From Cyclobacterium sp. (GTDB taxonomy: Bacteria; Bacteroidota; Bacteroidia; Cytophagales; Cyclobacteriaceae): a DNA stretch of 64,000 nucleotides. Position 1 is the stretch's first letter, and every line of letters begins with the position of its first letter. The stretch covers positions 124,001 to 188,000 of the forward strand of contig NZ_JABURL010000119.1 in assembly GCF_014762705.1 (NCBI RefSeq), written 5' to 3'. Shown here piece by piece: positions 1-9,557 of the stretch. Under the pieces are notes generated by a model. The model was not told where the DNA came from and searched no databases. It was given only the letters and a program-made list of their open reading frames with translations. Position numbers and translations under genes: made by a program.

Positions 1-1079
1 CTCGCGGAATGCCTGACTGGCTTTCGCTTGATGCGCCATCCCTGCCCCGATTTCTACAGGAAGCAGGTTATGAGACCGCACTCTATGGCAAGTGGCATTT
101 GTCCAACAGCCCTGTTACGGATTCACCTAGACCCGATGCTTATGGCTATGACGATTACGCTGCATTTAACTGCTCCGGAGAGGAGATGCCTTGGTTTGAA
201 GACACTATTTTGGCGAATGCGTTCATAGAAGAAAGCATCCAACAGGATAAGCCCTTCTTTATCAACCTTTGGATTCATGAACCGCACACCCCGCATCATT
301 CGCTGCCGAAATACGAGAGAATGTTCAACCATCTTGAAAACCGGGAGGATCAAATCTATGCGGCGGTGCTGGCTCATGCTGATGACCGTATCGGTCAGGT
401 GCTCAACACGCTCGACCGTCTCGGGATCACTGACCAAACACTGGTTGTATTTAGCTCCGATAACGGTCCGGAACGTGCCAAGTCCGGTATTGAACTTTTG
501 TTAATGGATGGGCACGCCACTGGAGCTGGCTGGAATATTGCTGCATCGAGGGGAATCACAGGTGGTCGCCGTGGTTTCAAGGCTTCAGTTTTCGAAGGGG
601 GTATTGGCGTTCCTTTTATCGCCCGATGGCCAGGAAAAATCAAGGCGGGTGAGATCGATGAGGTATCTCTTATATCTGCCGTGGATCTTCTGCCTACCTT
701 TTGTGAACTTGCAGGGGCTAAATTGCCTGATGATTTTATACCAGACGGAGTAAGCTTTACTCGCGTTTTGTTGGGAGATCCCATGCTCCAGCGAAAAAAG
801 CCTCTTTTCTGGAAGATCCATCCCGGATCTCGTTATGGTTCTGATCATTGGGCTGCCTTTGCCATTGTGCACGATAAATGGAAACTCGTCACCAATAGTG
901 AACACTCCCGATTCGTACTTTATAATATCTCCCAAGACGTAACTGAGTCTAAGGACTTATATGCGGAGAAACCAGAAACAGTAGCATATCTTCTCGCCAT
1001 GCTGGAAGATTGGGAAGCTACCCTTCCGGAAGCACCTTTCGGTGATGTCTTTTCGAAACTCAGGGAATCGGATTATTAG
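1..1079 (+). CDS. Sulfatase, 5' end cut by window edge
   Basis: Family S1-type sulfatase, hydrolysing sulfate esters of a glycan in the periplasm or at the cell surface. The reading frame is open from base 3, so the gene begins outside the window. The first in-frame ATG (base 9) is internal: the N-terminal metal-binding DD pair and the formylglycine motif of the family are missing, while the region starting with the GKWH motif, which normally follows them by 50-80 residues, is present. Also visible are the FSSDNG metal-binding segment, the GGIGVPFIARWPG segment and a C-terminal small domain ending near the usual DW motif. Substrate cannot be read from the fragment. The sulfatase identity is secure from these motifs. 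Confidence 0.9.
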   Translation, partial: RGMPDWLSLDAPSLPRFLQEAGYETALYGKWHLSNSPVTDSPRPDAYGYDDYAAFNCSGEEMPWFEDTILANAFIEESIQQDKPFFINLWIHEPHTPHHSLPKYERMFNHLENREDQIYAAVLAHADDRIGQVLNTLDRLGITDQTLVVFSSDNGPERAKSGIELLLMDGHATGAGWNIAASRGITGGRRGFKASVFEGGIGVPFIARWPGKIKAGEIDEVSLISAVDLLPTFCELAGAKLPDDFIPDGVSFTRVLLGDPMLQRKKPLFWKIHPGSRYGSDHWAAFAIVHDKWKLVTNSEHSRFVLYNISQDVTESKDLYAEKPETVAYLLAMLEDWEATLPEAPFGDVFSKLRESDY

Positions 1080-1190
1080 CAAATGAGTAGAGTTGCGGAG
1101 CAATCTATTTAATGCTTAACCTTTCACTAGTCAATAAATTTGTTTTTTTTAATGATTTATCAACCATGCGAGATTCCATCTGGCAATTTA

Positions 1191-1211
1191 AAATCAAATT
1201 ATAAGCAGATG
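1191..1211 (+). repeat. Translation-start leader, copy 1
   Basis: A 21-base segment ending in the ATG of the glycosidase gene matches bases 18918-18938 at 19 of 21 positions, including the start codon. It is A-rich with no clear Shine-Dalgarno element, as is usual in Bacteroidota. It supports the ATG at 1209 as the true start rather than the upstream in-frame start at 1140. Confidence 0.45.
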
Positions 1212-4034
1212 AAAACAAGCTTTTTTGTCCTTCTCATTTCCTTGGTAAGTATTCACTTTGGCAAGGCACAGCAGGGTGCATCCCCTGTAAAAACCGTACC
1301 GGTGGTTACGGAAAATGACTGGCTGCTGTACCATTCCGATCAGCCAGCCGGGTTCAAAACCAACAAGGACGGACACCTGGTGCTAAGTAATGGACTGGTT
1401 AGCCGAACCTTCGCAACGGCGCCCAATGGGGCGACCATCGGACTGGAACACCTGCAAACCGGGGAGTCCTTTTTGCGCTCAGTGCGTCCGGAAGCAGTCA
1501 TTCAACTGAACGGCATTGCTTTTGACGTGGGTGGACTTACCGGCCAACCCATCCACAATTATTTGCTTCCGGAATGGATCGCATCCATGCAGGCAAATCC
1601 GGGTTCCTTCAAATTGGTGGGCCATACCGTGGAAAACACCAGGGAGCGTTTTGCCTGGAAGAAACGAGCCGAATGGATGCCCAAAGACATGCCTTGGCCG
1701 GCACCGGGAAAGGAACTTGTTTTTACCTATCAATTGGATGAGGAGGCAGTAAAAGTCATATTGGAACGATCAATCGCCGATGAAAGCCGTGAAACCCTAT
1801 TTGGAGATTCCTTTGATACCATGCATAAAAATTGGAAGCGGGTAGAATCAGAGGCACATACCCTTAATTCCTTTATCAACGAAGGGAAAGCCGGTGAAAT
1901 CATGGCATTGGCCAATACGGCGGTTTATGCCCAGCAGCCGGTGCTTCCGGGAGCAAGAGTTTTTCTGGCAAAGATCAATCCGGGCACAGACAAGAGCAGC
2001 AGTTGGGGGCCGGGGCTTGGACTGGTGTTTTCAGACAAAGTAATCAAACTCAACATTCGTCCTGGTGGCAATGAAATTGGTTTTTACGATGGACAGCAGG
2101 AATACCTCAGGTCGGGCCTGGAAGGGGGAAAGCCGGTTTGGCTGCGGATGGAATTGGGGGAGGACCGGCTGCTGGCTTCCTGGTCCTATGACAAAAATGA
2201 TTGGCAGCAGGCTGGAGATATTCCGCTTCAACAAGCCCCGCAAGGAGTCCGGATTGGCAAGATGGATGGAACAGGCAAAAACAGTGACCACAATGAAAAG
2301 GGAGAATTAGGGCGCAGCAAAATCGAAGAATTTTTCATGCTGGGAGAAATTTCTCCATCTGCAAAAGCTGCCGGCTTGGCATCCTACCAATACTTGTTGG
2401 ATATATCCGTGCATGTACATTACGAATTGTACGATGGGCTTCCTGTATTCAGCAAATGGATTACCGTTGAGAATCGCTCCGGCCAGCCGGTAACCGTCAA
2501 TTCGTTTACAAGTGAAATCCTGGCGGTAACCGAGCCCGAAAGTACCGTCGACAGCCGGGAGCAATGGATGCTTCCCAATATAACGATCGAAACCGATTAC
2601 AACTTTGGCGGCATGACCTCCGAAAATGTCTTGCGTTCCAGCATTGACTGGAAACCGGATCCGCAGTATAAAACCCAGGTGAATTACGAGCGAACGATGC
2701 CGGTTTTGCTGGAAGTTTCGCCCAAGTATGGCCCGGAGCAGGAGCTGCATCCAGGGGCTTCCTTTTCCTCATATCGGGTATGGGAACTGCTGCACGATAG
2801 TTGGGATCGGGAACGAAAAGGGCTTGAGCACCGGCGAATGATGCGTTCACTGGCTCCCTGGGTGACCGAAAACCCCATATTGATGCATGTACGATCTGCT
2901 GATACCGAGGCGGTAAAAAAAGCCATAGACCAAAGTGCTGAAGTGGGATTTGAAATGGTGATCATGACATTTGGCAGTGGATTCAATGCGGAAGATGCGA
3001 GTAGGGAAAACCTGGACCGCATGAAGGGCCTGGCCGATTACGCCCATGGAAAGGGTATTGCACTGGGCGGTTATTCTTTGCTGGCCAGCCGGAAGGTTGG
3101 CGGTGGAAACGACGTGTTGATGCCAGAAGGCATGACGCCTCGTTTTGGTAATTCACCCTGCCTGGAAAGTAAATGGGGACACGATTATTTTGAATCCCTT
3201 TATCATTTATACAGCACAACCGGACTCGATATCCTGGAGCATGACGGGTCTTATCCGGGGGATGTGTGCGCGGCAACTGATCACCCCGGACACAAGGGAT
3301 TGGCCGATTCGCAATGGAACCAGTACCAGCGGATTGCTGAATTTTACCAATGGGCGCGTTCAAAAGGGATTTACCTGAACGTGCCCGATTATTATTTTCT
3401 TGCGGGCAGCAATAAAACAGGGATGGGTTATCGCGAGACCAATTGGTCGCTGCCCAGGGCCCAGCAGGAAATCATCGAACGTCAAAATATATACGACGGC
3501 ACCTGGACCAAGACACCGTCCATGGGCTGGATGTTTGTGCCCCTGGTACAATACCATGGGGGAGGGGAGGCCGCCACAATCGAACCACTAAAAGCACATT
3601 TGCCCCATTACGAGCAGCGGTTGGCCAACCTCTTCGGTGCAGGGGTACAAGCCTGTTACCGCGGGCCGCAGTTGTACGATGCTCCGGAAACAAAGGCATT
3701 GGTCGAAAAATGGGTTGGTTTTTACAAAGTGCACCGGGAGGTGCTGGATGCAGACATCATCCATCTACGCCGGCCGGATGGCCGCGATTGGGATGGTATT
3801 TTGCACGTAAATCCCAAGGGAGAGGAAAAGGGCTTGCTCATGCTCTACAATCCCTTGAACGAAGAGATTACACGAACCATTAGGGTTCCGGTATACTATA
3901 CGGGTCTGCATGAAGAGGTATTGCTGGAAGACCAATGGGGGAAATCACAGTCGGTTGCTGTAAACCGGGATTTTAGCCTGCCAGTCGAAGTCACCATCCC
4001 TGAGCGGGGATACCGGTATTTTGTTTTAAAATAA
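1209..4034 (+). CDS. Secreted clan GH-D-like glycosidase with inserted lectin-like domain
   Basis: Probable exo-acting glycoside hydrolase of the alpha-galactosidase type (clan GH-D, related to GH27/GH36), 941 residues from the ATG at 1209. That start gives a clean signal peptide (MKTSFFVLLISLVSIHFGKA); the frame extends to 1140 but the extra residues are unlikely to be translated. An N-terminal beta-sandwich is interrupted at about residues 200-380 by a concanavalin/LamG-like stretch (DSFDT start, WLRMELG core, GVRIG end). A TIM-barrel follows, with the segment LDILEHDGSYPGD near residue 695 where clan GH-D enzymes place the nucleophile aspartate, and a C-terminal beta domain. It is the only clear glycosidase in the sulfatase cluster. 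Exact family and substrate are unknown; alpha-galactoside is the best guess. Confidence 0.6.
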   Translation: MKTSFFVLLISLVSIHFGKAQQGASPVKTVPVVTENDWLLYHSDQPAGFKTNKDGHLVLSNGLVSRTFATAPNGATIGLEHLQTGESFLRSVRPEAVIQLNGIAFDVGGLTGQPIHNYLLPEWIASMQANPGSFKLVGHTVENTRERFAWKKRAEWMPKDMPWPAPGKELVFTYQLDEEAVKVILERSIADESRETLFGDSFDTMHKNWKRVESEAHTLNSFINEGKAGEIMALANTAVYAQQPVLPGARVFLAKINPGTDKSSSWGPGLGLVFSDKVIKLNIRPGGNEIGFYDGQQEYLRSGLEGGKPVWLRMELGEDRLLASWSYDKNDWQQAGDIPLQQAPQGVRIGKMDGTGKNSDHNEKGELGRSKIEEFFMLGEISPSAKAAGLASYQYLLDISVHVHYELYDGLPVFSKWITVENRSGQPVTVNSFTSEILAVTEPESTVDSREQWMLPNITIETDYNFGGMTSENVLRSSIDWKPDPQYKTQVNYERTMPVLLEVSPKYGPEQELHPGASFSSYRVWELLHDSWDRERKGLEHRRMMRSLAPWVTENPILMHVRSADTEAVKKAIDQSAEVGFEMVIMTFGSGFNAEDASRENLDRMKGLADYAHGKGIALGGYSLLASRKVGGGNDVLMPEGMTPRFGNSPCLESKWGHDYFESLYHLYSTTGLDILEHDGSYPGDVCAATDHPGHKGLADSQWNQYQRIAEFYQWARSKGIYLNVPDYYFLAGSNKTGMGYRETNWSLPRAQQEIIERQNIYDGTWTKTPSMGWMFVPLVQYHGGGEAATIEPLKAHLPHYEQRLANLFGAGVQACYRGPQLYDAPETKALVEKWVGFYKVHREVLDADIIHLRRPDGRDWDGILHVNPKGEEKGLLMLYNPLNEEITRTIRVPVYYTGLHEEVLLEDQWGKSQSVAVNRDFSLPVEVTIPERGYRYFVLK

Positions 4035-4057
4035 ACTGTCCATAAATTGTTCGAACG

Positions 4058-5653
4058 ATGAAAGGATTTCTGAACGGGTATTTAAGGATAATTTTAAAAG
4101 TTACAGCTTCTGCTAAACAAATGCCTCTTCTGATTAATACCAAAAAAGGTTTGGAAGAAACCTTATACCACGCCAGGTATTTTATTGGCTTTTTGGTGGT
4201 CATAGGGGGGATGATTTGCTGTCAACCAAAAGATATACATGAAGTGAGGCAAAAGTACAATGTGCTCTTTATTGCTGTTGACGACTTGCGTACAGAACTG
4301 AATTGTTATGGTGCAAACCATATTAAGTCTCCGAATATTGATCGACTTGCTTCTGAGGGAGTTCGGTTTACGGAGGCTCATGTGCAACAAGCCATATGTA
4401 TGGCCTCCCGCGCTTCCATCCTGACAGGGATCAGACCTGAGAAGCGGGGTATTTATACAGGGGAATCTGTAGCGGATTTAATGCCCGGTGTACTGACCAT
4501 GAATATGTTTTTTAAAGAAAACGGGTATAATATCGCGGCAGCAGGAAAAATTTATCATCATGGTATTGACCATGAAAAGCAATTCGGAGAGGATTATATC
4601 ATTCCCAAAAAATCCTGGACAGGAAGGGGCTATGTGACCGGGGAAGCGATCAATCAAATATCCCTCAATACGACGCATCAACGTGGGCCTGCCTATGAAA
4701 GGGCAGATGTGCATGATACCATTTATAAGGATGGTATTAATACCCTTCATGCAGTGAGAAAGCTGGAAGAATTGGAAAAGTCCGACAAACCATTCTTTTT
4801 GGCGGTGGGCCTTTCCAAGCCTCACCTGCCTTTTGTTGCTCCCGCGAAATATTGGGATATGTATCCTGAGGCGTCCATTGCGATGCCTGAAATCAGAGAA
4901 ATGCCCGGGAACTCCGGTAAATATACCATGCGGTTAGCTGGTGAACTGGGCAATTACTATGGTATGCCCAGCAGGTACGAAGATATTGAAGACGAGACCA
5001 CACTTATTTTGAGAAGGGCTTATTATGCCTGTGTTTCATACGCAGATGCCCAGGTAGGATATTTGCTGGACCAACTCGATAAATTGGGATTGCGGGAAAA
5101 TACTATTGTGGTGCTATGGGGGGATCATGGCTATAAATTGGGTGATTACGGCAACTGGTGCAAATGGTCGAATATGGATATTGATACCCGTATTCCGTTA
5201 ATATTCAGTGTCCCGGGTGGAAAAAAGGGGGAAGTTGCTGATAGACCGGTCGAAGCTTTAGATATCTATCCTACCCTGGCAGCATTGTGCGGCATGGACG
5301 AACCATCCCATCTTGAAGGAAAAAGTTTAATTTCTATTTTGAATAATCCTGAACAACAACCGGCATCAAAGGAATATGCGTTTACCATTTGGCCACAAAA
5401 TCGTTGGAAGTACGATAAGACCATAATGGGATATGCTGTAAAAGATGGCCGCTTCAACTATGTGGAATGGGTAAAACTAAACACTGGTGAGGTTTTGGAA
5501 AAAGAACTTTATGACCATCAGTCTGATCCGGGAGAAACCAGGAATGTCATTGATGAGGAGAAATACCAAGAGGTAATAGCAAGCCTGTCAGCAAAAAGTG
5601 AAGAGCGGAGAGCTGCTACAGACCATGATCATGGATTTAAATCACTTCGATAA
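4058..5653 (+). CDS. Iduronate-2-sulfatase-like sulfatase
   Basis: S1-family sulfatase resembling iduronate-2-sulfatase (likely near subfamily S1_7). Metal-binding VDD at residues 74-76, formylglycine motif CMASR with Cys114 (fits C-x-P/A-x-R), GKIYHHG in place of GKWH, and LWGDHGYKLGDYGNWCKWS as the distal metal and active-site segment, all typical of the iduronate-sulfatase branch. The hydrophobic export segment is at about residues 41-55, so the annotated start (4058) probably lies upstream of the true one; an in-frame ATG at 4121 is an alternative. The gene follows the glycosidase by 23 bases, suggesting co-transcription. A marine homologue could act on a carrageenan- or ulvan-type sugar rather than iduronate; that is inference. 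Confidence 0.88.
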   Translation: MKGFLNGYLRIILKVTASAKQMPLLINTKKGLEETLYHARYFIGFLVVIGGMICCQPKDIHEVRQKYNVLFIAVDDLRTELNCYGANHIKSPNIDRLASEGVRFTEAHVQQAICMASRASILTGIRPEKRGIYTGESVADLMPGVLTMNMFFKENGYNIAAAGKIYHHGIDHEKQFGEDYIIPKKSWTGRGYVTGEAINQISLNTTHQRGPAYERADVHDTIYKDGINTLHAVRKLEELEKSDKPFFLAVGLSKPHLPFVAPAKYWDMYPEASIAMPEIREMPGNSGKYTMRLAGELGNYYGMPSRYEDIEDETTLILRRAYYACVSYADAQVGYLLDQLDKLGLRENTIVVLWGDHGYKLGDYGNWCKWSNMDIDTRIPLIFSVPGGKKGEVADRPVEALDIYPTLAALCGMDEPSHLEGKSLISILNNPEQQPASKEYAFTIWPQNRWKYDKTIMGYAVKDGRFNYVEWVKLNTGEVLEKELYDHQSDPGETRNVIDEEKYQEVIASLSAKSEERRAATDHDHGFKSLR

Positions 5654-5913
5654 TTAAAGAAATATATTTTATTGGGACATTAGGGTCGTTTTTGGCAATC
5701 CTGAACATCAAGGGGTCTGCATCAGCAACCGACTCGCCTAACAAAACAGGAATTGCCGCCGGTAGATTTTAGCGGTGTTTTTATTTTATTCATTTATTTT
5801 TTATAAATTGGATTATTATAATTGAATCCAATACAACCGACTTGGGTAAAATAACTATCTTTCAAATCTAGCTTATTTGAAGTGTATACCATCAATTAAC
5901 TTAAACCCGGATT

Positions 5914-6504
5914 TTGAGACTGCTGATTAACAAAAGTGAGAAGGAGTTGGTATGTTCCCTGAGGCAAGGGGATATGAAGGCCTTTGATGAATTATATTAC
6001 CGCTACTTGCCCAAGCTACTCGGTTTTGCCTACAGGTACCTTAGTGATGACATGGAGGCAGAAGAAACGGTACAGGTGATATTCATAAAAATTTGGGAAA
6101 AAAGAAGAAGCCTGAACGAAAACCAAAACTTCAAATCTTATTTGTTTCAATCTGTAAAAAATCAATTGCTCAATAAGCTTAGGAATCAAAAGAAAAACTG
6201 TACCCTGGAAGAAATTCCAGAGAGGTATTTCGTCAGTTCAGAAGATGTATTCGAAAAATTATCCTATAAGGAACTGGAAAATACAGCCACAGCACTCATT
6301 AATAACCTTCCCAAAACCCAGCAAAAAGTTTTTATTTTAAGCAAAATAGAAGGATTGACCCATGATGAAATCGCTGCCCAATTGTGTCTTTCCAAAAGAA
6401 CCGTGGAACACCATATTTATTTAGCAACAAAGTTTTTAAAGGGAGAGTTGACACAAAGAGCTTCACTGTACGGACCACTGATCCTGGTTTTAATTGCCGG
6501 TTAA
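5914..6504 (+). CDS. ECF RNA polymerase sigma factor (FecI-like)
   Basis: Extracytoplasmic-function sigma factor of the Bacteroidota FecI type, 196 residues. Region 2 runs from about residue 15 to 85 (FDELYYRYLPKLLGFAYRY, then the AEETVQVIFIKIWEKR helix) and region 4 from about 125 to 180 (LPKTQQKVFILSKIEGLTHD and the LSKRTVEHHIYLA helix-turn-helix). The only start keeping the whole of region 2 is a TTG at 5914; an in-frame ATG at residue 21 would remove its first helix. Its expected partner FecR lies at 8462, separated by a sulfatase remnant and a sulfatase gene. It presumably drives the SusC-1 operon. Confidence 0.9.
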   Translation: MRLLINKSEKELVCSLRQGDMKAFDELYYRYLPKLLGFAYRYLSDDMEAEETVQVIFIKIWEKRRSLNENQNFKSYLFQSVKNQLLNKLRNQKKNCTLEEIPERYFVSSEDVFEKLSYKELENTATALINNLPKTQQKVFILSKIEGLTHDEIAAQLCLSKRTVEHHIYLATKFLKGELTQRASLYGPLILVLIAG

Positions 6505-6542
6505 ATCTTGATTTCTAATCTTATCCATATCTATAGTTCGTG

Positions 6543-6792
6543 ATGAAGCGTAAATTTGTATTATTTTCTATACTGATTTTGTTTTCAGGATAATTACATC
6601 GGAATGATCAAAACCACTCAATTGGAAAATTTCAGGATGTATAACCTTAGAAATGATCCCAAACAAACCACTGATGTTGCATCTGAGAATCCGGAAATTT
6701 TTGAATCAATGAAAAGAAAAATGATGCAGTTGCACCAGGAAATAGTCCATGAAGCCATTGACTGGAGGGAGTTTTCCTGGCAGGAAGAATAA
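6543..6792 (+). pseudogene. Internally deleted sulfatase: start plus C-terminus only
   Basis: An ATG at 6543 opens a 16-codon signal-peptide-like segment (MKRKFVLFSILILFSG) ending in TAA at 6591. Eleven bases on, in another frame, 6604-6792 encodes 62 residues that match only the extreme C-terminus of a sulfatase: YNLRNDPKQTTDVA, then a helix ending HEAIDW. This is how intact sulfatases here finish (for example YNLKEDPKEENNV near 8050). The catalytic core of about 400 residues is absent. The best reading is a sulfatase gene that lost its centre by deletion. It could instead be two unrelated fragments, but order and spacing argue for one gene. Confidence 0.75.
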
Positions 6793-6813
6793 ATTTAAAA
6801 TGATAAATACCAA

Positions 6814-8181
6814 ATGATGATATACCGGAACGTACAGATTTTGTGGGTTTTTTGCTTACTCTTGAATTTTTTGGAGGTTTCAGGCCAATCAAATACCAAT
6901 GTAGAAAAACCCAATATCTTACTCATATTTACAGATGACCAAGGGTACCATGATGTGTCTTATTATGGAACAAAAGACATTCGTACCCCTCATATAGATG
7001 GCATAAGAAGCGACGGAATGCGCATGGACTTTTTCTACACCAATTCTCCAGTCTGTGCACCCACCAGGGCTTCTTTGATGTCAGGCCGTTATCCGGATCA
7101 GGTTGGGGTTCCCGGATTGATAAGGTCTATTCCGGATAACAACTGGGGATATTTGGATCCCGGCACGGTGCTATTACCAGCCCTGCTTAATAAGGCAGGG
7201 TACCATACGGCACATATCGGGAAATGGAACCTTGGTTTGGAAAAACCGAATCTTCCGAATGATCATGGTTTTGACCTTTTTCAAGGCTGGCTGGAAGACA
7301 TGATGGACGATTACTGGACCCATAGAAGGCATGGAAGAAATTACATGCGCCTCAACGAAGAAATTATTGATCCGGAGGGGCATGCAACTGATCTGTTTAC
7401 CCAATGGTCTGTGGAATACATCAAATCACGCAAGGAAAGTAAGGATCCATTTTTTCTTTACCTGGCCTATAATGCCCCTCATTTTCCTGTTCAGCCTCCT
7501 GAGGAGTGGCTAAAAAAAGTAAAGGATAGAGAATCAGGCATTCAGGATACAAGAGCCGAATTGGTTGCTTTTATTGAACACATGGACAATGGGATAGGAG
7601 AAGTGATACAGGCTTTAAAGGAAAGCGGGCAGTATGAAAATACACTCATCATCTTTACCAGCGATAATGGGGGACATTTACCGTCTTCGGCCAATAATGG
7701 CTCTATAAGAGATGGGAAACAAAGCATGTATGAAGGGGGATTAAGAGTACCCACAGTGATTTCCTGGCCAGGAGTAATTGAGCCTGGGTCTGTTTCGGAA
7801 CAGGTTAATCTGTCAATGGACATTTTCCCTACCCTTGCGGATATTGCAGGTGTTAAATTGGAACATGGGGTTAATGGCAGAAGTTTTTTGCCGACCCTTA
7901 TGGGCCAAATAATGGAGGAAAAAGAAAGACCCCTTTATTTTGTCAGAAGAGAAGGGGGAACACGATATGGCGGAAAAGCTTACCATGCCCTTAGACTGGG
8001 TGATTGGAAATTACTCCAAAACAACCCTTACCAACCGATGGAGTTATATAATCTTAAGGAAGACCCGAAGGAGGAAAATAATGTCATAGAGCAAAATCAG
8101 AAAACTTATCAAAAATTAAATGCCTTGTTGATGTCCCATATTCAGGAAGGAGGCAAAACTCCCTGGCAAAAGCTTAAATAG
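6814..8181 (+). CDS. Secreted arylsulfatase-type sulfatase
   Basis: Complete S1 sulfatase, 455 residues with an N-terminal signal peptide ending near SGQS (residue 26). Visible are TDDQGYHDVSYYG (metal pair at residues 41-42), the formylglycine motif CAPTR with Cys81, GKWNLG (Asn replaces the common His of GKWHLG), FTSDNGG for the distal metal ligands, YEGGLRVP, and the C-terminal YNLKEDPKEENNV segment. It begins 21 bases after the sulfatase remnant and sits between the sigma gene and its FecR. That position suggests it entered, or was duplicated within, a sigma/anti-sigma operon. Substrate unknown. Confidence 0.92.
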   Translation: MMIYRNVQILWVFCLLLNFLEVSGQSNTNVEKPNILLIFTDDQGYHDVSYYGTKDIRTPHIDGIRSDGMRMDFFYTNSPVCAPTRASLMSGRYPDQVGVPGLIRSIPDNNWGYLDPGTVLLPALLNKAGYHTAHIGKWNLGLEKPNLPNDHGFDLFQGWLEDMMDDYWTHRRHGRNYMRLNEEIIDPEGHATDLFTQWSVEYIKSRKESKDPFFLYLAYNAPHFPVQPPEEWLKKVKDRESGIQDTRAELVAFIEHMDNGIGEVIQALKESGQYENTLIIFTSDNGGHLPSSANNGSIRDGKQSMYEGGLRVPTVISWPGVIEPGSVSEQVNLSMDIFPTLADIAGVKLEHGVNGRSFLPTLMGQIMEEKERPLYFVRREGGTRYGGKAYHALRLGDWKLLQNNPYQPMELYNLKEDPKEENNVIEQNQKTYQKLNALLMSHIQEGGKTPWQKLK

Positions 8182-8461
8182 TATCGAGCCGGTATTAACC
8201 CAATTCGGGAAAAGGAATTCGCTTTTTGGTTTCGATTTGAAACATTTGAAATTCAGCCTTCTGTATTTTTTACCTTTATTATTGGGTATATCGTACGGGA
8301 ATCAGGGAACATGCTCATTGCCGTAAAACAATAAGAAATCTTGCCATAAGGCCTAAGTGGCACATAAAATTATTGCTCAAATCTGGCAGAATAAAATTTT
8401 TTTTCATTTTTTTTAAGTAATAAGTTGGTGCCAGGTGTATTGCTTAAAATGAAATGATATT

Positions 8462-9451
8462 TTGAAGAAGGAAAAGCTAATAAGATTCTTAAATAACCTT
8501 TCTACACCCGAAGAAAATAGGGAAGTGATGGATTGGTTGAAAAAAGCCGGTTCGGAAGATCAGTTTCTGAACATGCTTAAAAAGGACTGGGATTCCGGGA
8601 AGGCCAATAAGGTAAGCAAATTAAAGCAGCAAGAAATACTGGGTCATATTCATCAGGCCACATTGAAAAGCCGGAATAGCCTGAAAGGAAAACAGGTTTT
8701 TCATTACTTCCTGAAATTCGGCAAGGTTGCCGCTACTTTTTTATTGTTCCTATTTTCAGGTTATTTCCTTTATGAAGCTATAGTTTTTAAGGATAATGAA
8801 ACAGCGGTTGCGGAAATTCCGGTTACGAAGATCACGAAACAAACCGCAGCAGGGGAGAAATTGAGGTTAACACTACCTGACAGGTCTGAGGTAATTGTCA
8901 ATTCCTTATCCACTTTAAACTTTTCCTCGGATTTTGGCAGCAATAATAGAGAAATAGAACTGGAAGGGGAAGCCTTCTTCTCGGTTGCTCCCGACAAAAA
9001 CAAGCCTTTTAAGGTAAAAACAGGCACTGTGGTGACTACCGCCCTGGGTACCGCTTTCAATGCCTATGCCAGAGAAGAAGAGGTTAAAATTTCGCTTACT
9101 GAGGGAAGCGTCCATGTAGCTCAAAAGGCAGAAGAAATTTCCCTTTTACCCGGAGAAATGGCTTCGGTTCGGTTTGATGCCGTTTCCGGTTTAACCAAAG
9201 GAACATTTGATCCGGACCGGACCACCTTATGGAAGGAAGGGAAGATCCGGTTTCAAAGCAAACCCCTCAGGGAAATTCTTCAATCTTTGGAAACATGGTA
9301 CGGTGTTCGTTTCGAAACGAAAGCTTTTGACAACAGAAAAGTTACGGGCCTTTTCAACAATGAAAGCCTGGAAGACATACTGACAGGCTTGAGTTTCTCC
9401 CTGGGGTTCGAATACCAGATCGATCAAAAAAATGTAGTCATAAAATTCTGA
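8462..9451 (+). CDS. FecR-type anti-sigma factor
   Basis: Inner-membrane anti-sigma regulator, 329 residues. A cytoplasmic N-terminal helix bundle (1-75) should bind the ECF sigma; one transmembrane helix lies at about 84-104. The periplasmic FecR domain (about 118-225; GEKLRLTLPDRSEVIVNS, then the GEAFFSV strand) is followed by a C-terminal DUF4974/STN-like domain (about 255-329). Translation appears to start with TTG at 8462, since no ATG fits and the family begins this way. It ends 106 bases before the STN-containing SusC-1. The standard circuit is substrate-loaded SusC signalling to FecR, which then releases the sigma factor. Confidence 0.92.
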   Translation: MKKEKLIRFLNNLSTPEENREVMDWLKKAGSEDQFLNMLKKDWDSGKANKVSKLKQQEILGHIHQATLKSRNSLKGKQVFHYFLKFGKVAATFLLFLFSGYFLYEAIVFKDNETAVAEIPVTKITKQTAAGEKLRLTLPDRSEVIVNSLSTLNFSSDFGSNNREIELEGEAFFSVAPDKNKPFKVKTGTVVTTALGTAFNAYAREEEVKISLTEGSVHVAQKAEEISLLPGEMASVRFDAVSGLTKGTFDPDRTTLWKEGKIRFQSKPLREILQSLETWYGVRFETKAFDNRKVTGLFNNESLEDILTGLSFSLGFEYQIDQKNVVIKF

Positions 9452-9557
9452 TTGCCTATGAAATAAAAACGAAAAGCAGGATAAAATTCCCATCGCCAAA
9501 TGAAACATTTTACCCTGCCCGCTTTAAAGAAATCAATTCAATAAAACACCTAAAATT

